From Bifidobacterium breve (lineage in GTDB: Bacteria > Actinomycetota > Acidimicrobiia > Acidimicrobiales > Acidimicrobilacustridaceae): 52,529 nucleotides of DNA. Position 1 is the stretch's first letter; every line of letters starts with the position of its first letter. Where the stretch lies: NCBI GenBank assembly GCA_945860545.1, contig CAMAQM010000013.1, forward strand, positions 1 to 52,529, read 5' to 3'. The position numbers and the translations under genes were made by a program. Below the pieces are notes generated by a model. It had not been told where the DNA came from, did no database searches, and was given only the letters and a program-made list of their open reading frames with translations. Of this stretch, positions 43,727-50,960 are shown one piece after another.

Positions 43727-44953
43727 TCACGAGACGAACACCACCACGGCGAGAATGAATGACAGGCTGCCGAGCAGGTCGATCGTCGAGGTGACGAACG
43801 GCACGGCGATGTTGTCGGGGTCAAGACCGAGGCGATAGGACGCCACCGCGCCCCAGTAGCCGGCGCCAACCGCCAAGGTGGTGGCCAACAGACCACCGGT
43901 CACTGACACCGCCAGCATGGCGAGCGCTCCGGGGCTGGGAAGGTTGATGACGACGGCGGCGAGGTCCGCCACCACCGAGGCCAAAGCGAACACCGGTACC
44001 GCCAACAGGTAGGCCAGCGCAATGTCGCTGCGCGCCCCCGCCCCCGGCAGCGACGACGGGCTGATCACACCGAGGTGGAGTTTGGTGGTGAGCCGGCTCG
44101 ACAGCATGCCGCCGATTGCGCCGGCACTGGCCAAAAACGGGGGAACGAGCGACAACAGCGCCGGATAGGTCACCAGTTCAGCCAGTTGCCCCTCGAGGGC
44201 CAAACCGGCGAGCAGGCTCAGCACACCGCCGAGCACCACGACGACCAGAGCCTCACGCAGGATGCCGCGAAGCTGCCGACGGCCCCATCGGAATGCCGCG
44301 ACGACAACGACCACCGCGGCGACCACCGCCACCACCGCCACCACCTGGGTCACCGCCACGTTGGCCACGACGAAGGTGGCGAGGAACAGCGCCGGAAGGG
44401 TCACCATGTCACCGGCGGCGGTGACGAGTGGGGCCATCACGTTGTCGAAGTCCCAGCCTGCCCGCACCGAGGTCTCCGCAAGGGCGACGGTCATCACGAG
44501 CACGACAACTGACGACAGCAGTCCACCCACGATGGAGATGGTGATGAACTCGGCGACGGAGATCGGGTTCGGTACCCCGAACGCCGAGGACACGACGCTG
44601 GCCAAAACGGCGAGCACCACCGAGGTGAAAACGCTCAGCACCCCGGCCGCCAGGACGTTTTGACCGAGCACCGAGTCCACACGGGTCGTCAAGCGATAGG
44701 TGCCGGTGTGGATGGCGGTTCCCAGACGGCTTCCCATGGCCCCGAAGATGGTGCCCCGCACCGCAATGGCCGCTGGGATCAGGACCAGTAAACCGGGCAG
44801 CCGTTCGAGGGTCTCGTTTATGCCGCCGAGCGTGAACCCCGCCACCAGGGACGCGGCCAACCCCACCACCAGGGCGACGAAGCCCTGGCGGGCGGCAGCA
44901 GGGTCGGAGCCGAGCAGGCCCCGCCAGCGCGCAGTGAATGGGGTGGCTGGCAC
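43727..44953 (-). CDS. Duplicated MgtE/SLC41-type divalent cation transporter
   Basis: A 408-residue membrane protein made of two MgtE membrane domains in tandem, each about five helices. The halves repeat the same blocks: PGLLVLIPAAIAVRGTIFGAMGSRLGTAIHTG with PALLSLVPPFLASAGAIGGMLSSRLTTKLHLG (aligned in segments), and AGWDFDNVMAPLVTAAGD (Asp168 region) with GLDPDNIAVPFVTSTID near the C-terminus. The Asp in the DxDN-type motif is the ion-pathway residue in MgtE. It lacks the cytoplasmic CBS and N domains of bacterial MgtE, so gating may fall to the PhoU-TrkA-C protein next door. GTG start set by TAGGTT. Confidence 0.9.
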   Translation of the reverse strand: MPATPFTARWRGLLGSDPAAARQGFVALVVGLAASLVAGFTLGGINETLERLPGLLVLIPAAIAVRGTIFGAMGSRLGTAIHTGTYRLTTRVDSVLGQNVLAAGVLSVFTSVVLAVLASVVSSAFGVPNPISVAEFITISIVGGLLSSVVVLVMTVALAETSVRAGWDFDNVMAPLVTAAGDMVTLPALFLATFVVANVAVTQVVAVVAVVAAVVVVVAAFRWGRRQLRGILREALVVVVLGGVLSLLAGLALEGQLAELVTYPALLSLVPPFLASAGAIGGMLSSRLTTKLHLGVISPSSLPGAGARSDIALAYLLAVPVFALASVVADLAAVVINLPSPGALAMLAVSVTGGLLATTLAVGAGYWGAVASYRLGLDPDNIAVPFVTSTIDLLGSLSFILAVVVFVS

Positions 44954-44959
44954 ACTCAG

Positions 44960-44965
44960 AACCTA
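44960..44965 (-). promoter_or_regulatory. -10 element TAGGTT for the MgtE-type gene (leaderless)
   Basis: TAGGTT on the minus strand, six bases, then GTG at 44953. Confidence 0.6.
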
Positions 44966-45036
44966 GTGCCGGTCCCCCTGCACCCCGGGGAGGAGTTCGG
45001 CAGCGATGACGCCAGCCCCTGAGCGGAGCGGGGCGC

Positions 45037-45888
45037 TCACACGCAGCGATTCACCAACGTGCCAAGCCCCTCGATGGTCGACGTGATGACGTCACCGGGT
45101 GCGAGGGCGTCACCGGTCACCCGGCCCACTCCCGCCGGCGTCCCGGTGAAAATCAGGTCACCGGTCCGAAGCGTGAGAATGTCGGACAGATACGCGACGA
45201 GGAACGGCACGTCAAAGATCATCGAGGAGGAGCGGCCGTGCTGGCGCACATTGCCGTTGACCTCACAGCGCAGTTCCAGATCGTCAGGGTCGCCGACCCG
45301 GTCGACGGACACCAGCGCCGGCCCGGTCGGCCCGTAGGTGTCGCGCGACTTGCCGAGATCGAAATGCGGCGGGGTCGCCGAGAACTGCAGTGCCCGGTCC
45401 GAGATGTCCTGGCCCACCATGAGACCCGCCACGCGGCTCCACACCTCATCGGCGGGGATGTGACGACCGCCCACCCCGATCACCACCACGAGCTCGACCT
45501 CCCAGTCGGCGGTGGCGGACTCGAGCACCACGTCGGCGTCAGGCCCCACCAGACAGGTCGGGAACTTGGTGAACACCAGAGGGTTCGCTGGTGGGGCGAC
45601 GCTGGTCTCCTCAATGTGGGCGGCGTAGTTGAGTCCGACGGCAAAGCAGTTCGTGGGGCGGGGTACAGGAGGACCGACCCGACCCGCCGCTCGTGCCTCG
45701 GCAAGGCTCCCCGAGGCGCTACGGGGATCCAATGTTGCCGCCACCTCGCGCAGACCGCCGAGATCGGCGAGTGCCTCCATGGGGTCAGGACCGAACCGAC
45801 CGTTGCCCACTTCGGCGAGGTCGTGCCAACCGTCGTCGTCGTCAAGCAGGGCGGCACGATCGTCAATCGTCACGAACCGGTAGGACAC
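45037..45888 (-). CDS. Fumarylacetoacetate hydrolase (FAH)-family protein
   Basis: A 283-residue FAH-fold enzyme. His91 (FAVGLNYAAHIEE) and the metal ligands Glu130, Glu132 and Asp161 (DWEVELVVVIG, GQDISDR) are visible, followed by KSRDTYGPTGPALV and the TGTPAGVG loop. Family members cleave beta-diketones, hydrate 2-oxo-dienoates or decarboxylate oxaloacetate in aromatic and amino-acid degradation. The first 70 residues form the usual small N-terminal lobe. No aromatic-degradation genes adjoin; substrate is unknown. GTG start with only a weak AAGGA just upstream. Confidence 0.92.
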   Translation of the reverse strand: MSYRFVTIDDRAALLDDDDGWHDLAEVGNGRFGPDPMEALADLGGLREVAATLDPRSASGSLAEARAAGRVGPPVPRPTNCFAVGLNYAAHIEETSVAPPANPLVFTKFPTCLVGPDADVVLESATADWEVELVVVIGVGGRHIPADEVWSRVAGLMVGQDISDRALQFSATPPHFDLGKSRDTYGPTGPALVSVDRVGDPDDLELRCEVNGNVRQHGRSSSMIFDVPFLVAYLSDILTLRTGDLIFTGTPAGVGRVTGDALAPGDVITSTIEGLGTLVNRCV

Positions 45889-45958
45889 GGTCCTTGCCTC
45901 CTCACATCCATGGCCTCAACGCCAACCGGTTTCGGGTGGTGTCCGCGGCCCCTAGACC

Positions 45959-46669
45959 TCAGGATTCAGCGTCGCCCTCGGGTTCAGCGTCGCCCTCGGG
46001 TTCAGCGTCGCCCTCGGGTTCAGCGTCGCCATCAGATGCAACGGCAGCCTCAGCGTCTGCGGCTTCCTCCGCCGCCTGCTCCACAGCCTCACCCGACGTG
46101 TCATCGTCGGACACCTCTTGGGATGTGTCGGCAGCAGACCCCTCAGGAACCTCACCGTCTGGGTCAAGGCTCCCCGCCTCGTCACCACCGGCATCCGATG
46201 ACACGTCACCGGACGTGACATCCCCATCCGGGGACGTGGTCGAAGCGTCCGGTTCACCGCCGGACGGTTCGTCACGCTCACCGGCCTTGACCTTGCGAAG
46301 GGCCTCCACCTCGTCGCGGTAGGCCTGCTCGGCGGCGGCGATCTCCTCTCGGGACGCACCCGAGGCCGTGAGTTCCTTGAGGCGGGCGGCGGCCTTGTCC
46401 TTGGACGATTCGGCCTGACGGACACGCTGGCGTTCGCGTTCCACCTCTTTTTCCGCAGTGAGATAGGCGTTGAACAGGATCAACTCAGGCGGGGTCTCGA
46501 TACTGGCCAGTTCAACCACGGGGGCCTGGGTGCTGCGCCCTCCTCCGGTGCGGGGGCCGCTGCCACGACGGCCGGCGGGCCGGCCCCCCGAGGGTCGGCC
46601 TCCAACACGACGGGGCGCAGGCGCCTCGGCGGGCGGTGGTGAGTTCTCCGGGGACGTCGGATCCGTCAT
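45959..46669 (-). CDS. Hypothetical protein: basic N-terminus, coiled coil, acidic repeat tail
   Basis: A 236-residue protein I do not recognise. The N-terminal 55 residues are Pro/Gly/Arg-rich and basic (RRVGGRPSGGRPAGRRGSG); residues about 60-135 form a likely coiled coil (FNAYLTAEKEVERERQRVRQAE and on); the remainder is disordered and strongly acidic, ending in EPEGDA repeats. No signal peptide or membrane helix. I chose ATG at 46669, seven bases after CAGACT. The split charge suggests self-association or a nucleic-acid/protein adaptor, but this is a guess. Confidence 0.7.
   Translation of the reverse strand: MTDPTSPENSPPPAEAPAPRRVGGRPSGGRPAGRRGSGPRTGGGRSTQAPVVELASIETPPELILFNAYLTAEKEVERERQRVRQAESSKDKAAARLKELTASGASREEIAAAEQAYRDEVEALRKVKAGERDEPSGGEPDASTTSPDGDVTSGDVSSDAGGDEAGSLDPDGEVPEGSAADTSQEVSDDDTSGEAVEQAAEEAADAEAAVASDGDAEPEGDAEPEGDAEPEGDAES
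45965..46030 (-). repeat. 18-base tandem repeat encoding EPEGDA
   Basis: Three complete identical copies of TTCAGCGTCGCCCTCGGG (as read on the plus strand) and a 12-base partial fourth. Perfect identity suggests recent expansion; copy number may vary between strains. Confidence 0.9.
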
Positions 46670-46676
46670 GGCCGAC

Positions 46677-46682
46677 AGTCTG
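46677..46682 (-). promoter_or_regulatory. -10-like element CAGACT for the acidic-repeat protein
   Basis: CAGACT on the minus strand, seven bases, then ATG at 46669. First-base variant of the TAnnnT pattern. Confidence 0.35.
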
Positions 46683-46711
46683 CCAGTTCGAGCCACACCG
46701 GCTCACATTGA

Positions 46712-46717
46712 CACAAT
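46712..46717 (+). promoter_or_regulatory. -10-like element CACAAT for the enoyl-CoA isomerase-like gene
   Basis: CACAAT, six bases, then ATG at 46724; it shares a 54-base divergent region with the acidic-repeat gene. Confidence 0.35.
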
Positions 46718-46723
46718 GCGTGC

Positions 46724-47383
46724 ATGCTCACGATCAAACGACACGGCGATGTCGCCGTCATCCACTGGCAGGACCACGAGAACCGCTTCAACACGGCCAG
46801 TGTGTCCCGATGGCACGAGATCATCGACGAGCTTGAAGCGACGACGGGGCCGCTGGCGGTGGTCATCACCGGGGAGGGCAAGTTCTTCTCCAACGGACTC
46901 GACCTCGACAGTTTCGCCGGGGACCCCCAAGCAGCGAAGTCGGTCATTGATGGCGTCCACCGCCTGTTCGGACGCTTGTTGCTCCTCCCGGCGTACACCG
47001 TGGCGGCGCTCAACGGACACACCTTCGCTGCGGGGGCGATGCTGGCGTGCACGGTCGATGCCCGTGTGATGCGCACCGACCGGGGCTACTGGTGCCTGCC
47101 CGAAGTGGATCTCGGCCTGCCCCTCACCCCACCGATGTTCGCCGCCGTCACGTCACGGCTGAGTGTGGCGACTGCCGCCGAAGCCATGAACACCGGACGG
47201 CGCTACACAGCCGAAGACGCCTTCGCTGCCGGCATCGTCGAGCATCTCGCCGCGGAGGACCAGGTGCTGGAGCGGGCGGTGGCGATTGCTGCGGGTGTGG
47301 CAGCCAAGGACCGTTCGGTGATCGCCGAGCACAAACGGATGCTGTTTGGCGACGCAGCGCGCACCTGCGGTGTGGACTGCTGA
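46724..47383 (+). CDS. Enoyl-CoA hydratase/delta-isomerase-like protein (crotonase family)
   Basis: A 219-residue short crotonase. The first oxyanion motif is GEGKFFSNGLDLD (50-62) and the second ALNGHTFAAGAMLACTVDARVM; Glu127 in LPEVDLGLPLTP is the likely catalytic base. The FFSNGLDLD wording and short length recall delta3-delta2-enoyl-CoA isomerases of plants and actinobacteria more than the longer hydratase at 9.2 kb. It would feed unsaturated acyl chains into beta-oxidation. Its stop directly abuts the dnaE2 stop, with no gap. Confidence 0.87.
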   Translation: MLTIKRHGDVAVIHWQDHENRFNTASVSRWHEIIDELEATTGPLAVVITGEGKFFSNGLDLDSFAGDPQAAKSVIDGVHRLFGRLLLLPAYTVAALNGHTFAAGAMLACTVDARVMRTDRGYWCLPEVDLGLPLTPPMFAAVTSRLSVATAAEAMNTGRRYTAEDAFAAGIVEHLAAEDQVLERAVAIAAGVAAKDRSVIAEHKRMLFGDAARTCGVDC

Positions 47384-50300
47384 TCACCGGAAGTCCCGGC
47401 TGGGCAACACGACCGCGCCATCAGCCACATTGAGAGGGACGAGGCGTTCGGCGACCACGTTCACCACCCCCTCAGCTGACTCGACCCGGCCGCGCACCAC
47501 GAGCGCAGCAGCCCCCCGGGCCACGCTGCGATGATGCATCCAGCACCCCTTCGAACAGATCACGTTCACGAAACCCGTCTCGTCCTCAAGGTTGATGAAC
47601 GTCGTGCCGCCTGCCGTGGCGGGCCGTTGGCGGTGGGTCACCACCCCAGCCACCCACACCCGGGTGCCGTGGGGAACCGCACCAAGGTCAGCAGCGGTGC
47701 GCACCCCTCGAGTGGCCAACTGGGTGCGCAGGAACCTTGTGGGGTGGCCGCCAGGAGCAACGCCGGTGGCCCACAGGTCCGCCAGTGCCGATTGGCGCTC
47801 ATCCATGGGTGGAAGTGCCGGCGCCTCCGCCCCGGTCACCACACCGGGCAGATGTCCGGGACCCCCCTGGGCCACGGCCCCCACCGCCCACAACGCCCGG
47901 CGGCGGTCGAGCAACCGACCCTGCTCGTCGGTGAGGGAGGCGAACGCCCCGGCGGTGGCCAGGGCCTCAAGGGCGTCGCGGGGCACCGTCACCCGGCGAC
48001 GCACGTCCTCAAGAGAACTGAACGGTCCACGTCGGCGTCGTTCGTCGACCAGACGTTCAGCCATGTCGGCACCGAGGTGACGGACCGAGGACAACCCGAG
48101 GCGGACGGTGGGCTGAGGTCCCAGACGGAACAGGTCGTCACCACCCGCGCCGGGCACAACCGGAGTGTCGGTGAGGGGAGGCAAGGTAGCGGCCGTTCGG
48201 GTGGTGGGGTGTCGACGCGACGCATCCCCTCGGGCCCGTTCGCACGACGGCGACGGGTTCAGGTCCACCGCCCCGGGGAACACCTCATCGACAAGGCCCA
48301 CTGCGGCATCGGCGACCCGTTCCAGCGGCCGCCCCCCCTCAGGCCAGACCAGCACAGCCTCAACATCCGACACGTTGATGTCAGGGGTGCGGACCTCGAC
48401 ATCGTGACGTCGGGCGTCAGCGACCAGTGAGTGCGGCGAGTAGAACCCCATGGGTTGAGCGTTGAGTAGCGCCGCACAGAACGCTGCGGGGTAGTGCAGC
48501 TTGAGCCACGCACTGGCGTACACGAGGTAGGCGAAACTCACCGAGTGGCTCTCGGGGAACCCGAAGTTGGCGAACGCCGCCAACTTGTCCCAGATCTGGG
48601 CGGTGACCGGTTCGCTGACCCCCCGTTCGCCGGCCCCGTCAAAGAAACGCTGACGGAGACGACCCATACGCTCCGTTGAACGTTTCGACCCCATGGCTTG
48701 GCGCAACTGGTCCGCCTCGGCGGGGGTGAACCCGGCGACGTCGATGGCCATCTGCATGAGTTGCTCCTGGAACAGGGGAATTCCGAGGGTCTTGCCCAGC
48801 GACCGTTCAAGGAGTGGGTGGAGGTAGGTCACCGGTTCGGTGCCGTTGCGTCGACGGATGTAGGGGTGGACCGATCCGCCCTGGATGGGACCGGGACGGA
48901 TGAGCGCGACCTCCACCACGAGGTCGTAGAAGCACCGGGGACGCAACCGTGGCAAGGTCGCCATCTGGGCCCGACTCTCGACTTGGAACACCCCGATGGA
49001 GTCGGCCCGACACAACATGTCGTACACGGCGTCGTCTTGGGGAACGGTGGCCAGGTCCACACTGACCCCGTGGGCCTCAGCCACCAGGTCCACACAACGG
49101 TGCAGGGCGTCAAGCATCCCGAGACCCAACAGATCGAACTTCACGAGACCGACCGCGGCACAGTCGTCCTTGTCCCACTGCAACACGCTTCGACCCGGCA
49201 TGGTGGCCCACTCCACCGGACACACCTCACTGATGGGTCGGTCACAGATCACCATTCCCCCCGAGTGGATGCCGAGGTGACGGGGGGCGTGTTCCACCTG
49301 GCGGGCCAGTTCGAGTACCAGGGGGGGTGGCTGATCGGTCGGACCGGTCGACTCCGGTGACGTCTGAGCGGCCACGGTCTCCCACCGGTCGAACTGTCGG
49401 GCCCAGGCGTCGGCCTGGCCGGGGGCGTGTCCAAGCGCACGAGCCATGTCGCGCACCGCCGAACGGGACCGGTAGGTGATGACGTTGGCCACCTGGGCGG
49501 CGTGGTGACGTCCGTAGCGGTCGTAGACGTAGCGGATGGCTTCCTCACGACGACCGCTCTCGATGTCGACGTCAATGTCAGGTGGCCCGTCGCGTTCTGT
49601 GGACAGGAACCGTTCGAACAACAACCCCAGACCCACGGCGTCGACGTTGGTGATCCCGATGGCGTAACACACCGCCGAGTTCGCAGCGCTGCCGCGACCC
49701 TGGCAGTAAATGTTGCTGCGACGACAGAAGTCCACGATGTCAGCCACCACGAGGAAGTAGCCGGCGAACCCGAGCTGTTCGATGATGCCGAGTTCGTGGT
49801 CGAGTTGCGCCCAGGCCCGGGGGGCGGCGGAGCGGGTTCCATAACGCCGGGCCGCCCCTTCGTCGACGAGACGACGGAGGTACCCCATCTCGTCGAGACC
49901 GTCAGGGCACGGGAACGGGGGTAGCGCCGGGGCGACGAGGGACAGGTCGAACGCACACGCCCGACCCAGTTCGCCAGCTCGTTCAACCACGCCGGGCCAC
50001 CGGGCGAAACGGCGAGCCTGCTCGCCACCTGACCGCAGGTGCGCAGTGGCGGCCGCCGGCAACCACCCGTCGAGATCGTCGAGACTGCGCCGGGCCCGCA
50101 CCGCCGCCAACGCTGTGGCCAGACGACGCTGGGCGGGGGTGGCGTAATGCGCGTTGGTGGTGGCCACAAGATCCACCCCGGCCCGTACCGCCATCGTTGC
50201 CAGTGCGTCGTTGCGGGCACTGTCGAGAGGTTGGCCGTGATCCCACATCTCAACCGCCACGTTCGACGCGCCGAACGCGTCACACAGTCCTCTCAGCGCG

Positions 50301-50914
50301 TCAGCCGCTGGGCCAGGACCGTGACGTTCGAGTGCTGCGGGCACCGAACCCTGACGACACCCGGTCAACACCAGCCAGTGGTCACGGTCCGATGCTGGCG
50401 CCGCCGAACCGCCCACGGCGGACAACTCGGCCAGTGTCGTCACCGGCGCGCCTTTGGTCCCGCGCAACTGCGCTTGGGTCACCGCCCTCGACAACAGCGC
50501 GTAGCCACGGGGGTTGCGGGCGAGCACCACCAGATGGACGTCACCCACGGTGACCTCCGTGCCGAACACGGTGGGCAGGCCGAACTCACGGGCCGCAGCG
50601 GCGAAACGGACGACACCGTAGAAACCGTTGTGGTCGGTGAGAGCGAGGGCCTCAAGGCCGAGACGGCACGCCTCCTCAACGAGTTGCTCTGGCGAACACG
50701 CCCCGTCAAGGAACGAGAAGTGTGAGTGGGCGTGCAACTCGGCGTAGGGCACCGGTGAACGACCCCGGGTCACCGTCGGGGCGTTGTAAGGAGTGCGGCG
50801 GCGGGACCATCCGGGGGCGTCGCTGCCGTCAACGGCGATCGACGGGTTCCCGTCAGACAACCGCCGTTCCAGTTCGCCCCACGGCACCGGTGGGTTCCGC
50901 TCACTCCAGCCCAT
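47384..50914 (-). CDS. dnaE2: Error-prone DNA polymerase III alpha-type subunit DnaE2 (ImuC)
   Basis: A 1176-residue C-family polymerase of the mutagenic DnaE2 group. After about 55 residues typical of DnaE2 (MGWSERNPPVPWGELERRL) come the PHP domain (AELHAHSHFSFLDGA, ALTDHNGFYG), the polymerase core with catalytic Asp446, Asp448 and Asp450 (PPDIDVDIESGRREEAI) preceded by GRGSAANSAVCYAIG, the helix-hairpin-helix region, and a C-terminal OB fold (VWVAGVVTHRQRP, FINLEDETGFVNVIC). DnaE2 works with ImuB and ImuA' in SOS-induced translesion synthesis. The ATG at 50914 is fixed by TACGCT six bases upstream with an SOS box next to it; the longer open frame runs antisense-like through imuB. Confidence 0.97.
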   Translation of the reverse strand: MGWSERNPPVPWGELERRLSDGNPSIAVDGSDAPGWSRRRTPYNAPTVTRGRSPVPYAELHAHSHFSFLDGACSPEQLVEEACRLGLEALALTDHNGFYGVVRFAAAAREFGLPTVFGTEVTVGDVHLVVLARNPRGYALLSRAVTQAQLRGTKGAPVTTLAELSAVGGSAAPASDRDHWLVLTGCRQGSVPAALERHGPGPAADALRGLCDAFGASNVAVEMWDHGQPLDSARNDALATMAVRAGVDLVATTNAHYATPAQRRLATALAAVRARRSLDDLDGWLPAAATAHLRSGGEQARRFARWPGVVERAGELGRACAFDLSLVAPALPPFPCPDGLDEMGYLRRLVDEGAARRYGTRSAAPRAWAQLDHELGIIEQLGFAGYFLVVADIVDFCRRSNIYCQGRGSAANSAVCYAIGITNVDAVGLGLLFERFLSTERDGPPDIDVDIESGRREEAIRYVYDRYGRHHAAQVANVITYRSRSAVRDMARALGHAPGQADAWARQFDRWETVAAQTSPESTGPTDQPPPLVLELARQVEHAPRHLGIHSGGMVICDRPISEVCPVEWATMPGRSVLQWDKDDCAAVGLVKFDLLGLGMLDALHRCVDLVAEAHGVSVDLATVPQDDAVYDMLCRADSIGVFQVESRAQMATLPRLRPRCFYDLVVEVALIRPGPIQGGSVHPYIRRRNGTEPVTYLHPLLERSLGKTLGIPLFQEQLMQMAIDVAGFTPAEADQLRQAMGSKRSTERMGRLRQRFFDGAGERGVSEPVTAQIWDKLAAFANFGFPESHSVSFAYLVYASAWLKLHYPAAFCAALLNAQPMGFYSPHSLVADARRHDVEVRTPDINVSDVEAVLVWPEGGRPLERVADAAVGLVDEVFPGAVDLNPSPSCERARGDASRRHPTTRTAATLPPLTDTPVVPGAGGDDLFRLGPQPTVRLGLSSVRHLGADMAERLVDERRRRGPFSSLEDVRRRVTVPRDALEALATAGAFASLTDEQGRLLDRRRALWAVGAVAQGGPGHLPGVVTGAEAPALPPMDERQSALADLWATGVAPGGHPTRFLRTQLATRGVRTAADLGAVPHGTRVWVAGVVTHRQRPATAGGTTFINLEDETGFVNVICSKGCWMHHRSVARGAAALVVRGRVESAEGVVNVVAERLVPLNVADGAVVLPSRDFR

Positions 50915-50920
50915 GGGGCG

Positions 50921-50926
50921 AGCGTA
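50921..50926 (-). promoter_or_regulatory. -10 element TACGCT for dnaE2 (leaderless)
   Basis: TACGCT on the minus strand, six bases, then ATG at 50914. It directly abuts the SOS box. Confidence 0.7.
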
Positions 50927-50942
50927 TCGAACACCTGTTCGA
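50927..50942. promoter_or_regulatory. LexA operator (SOS box) of dnaE2
   Basis: TCGAACACCTGTTCGA, a perfect match to the Gram-positive/actinobacterial SOS box (TCGAAC-N4-GTTCGA). The symmetry extends to 11-base arms over 50922-50947. It occupies the -10/-35 spacer, so bound LexA would block RNA polymerase. Confidence 0.93.
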
Positions 50943-50960
50943 TACGCCACCGGGTTTGCT

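Noticed and set aside
44966-45036. Terminator hairpin between the FAH and MgtE-type genes
   Set aside because: Only a five- to six-bp stem with a ten-base loop and no T-tract; not convincing in GC-rich sequence.
45965-46030. Short direct repeats as a CRISPR array
   Set aside because: The copies are contiguous with no spacers and encode EPEGDA in frame; this is an in-gene tandem repeat.
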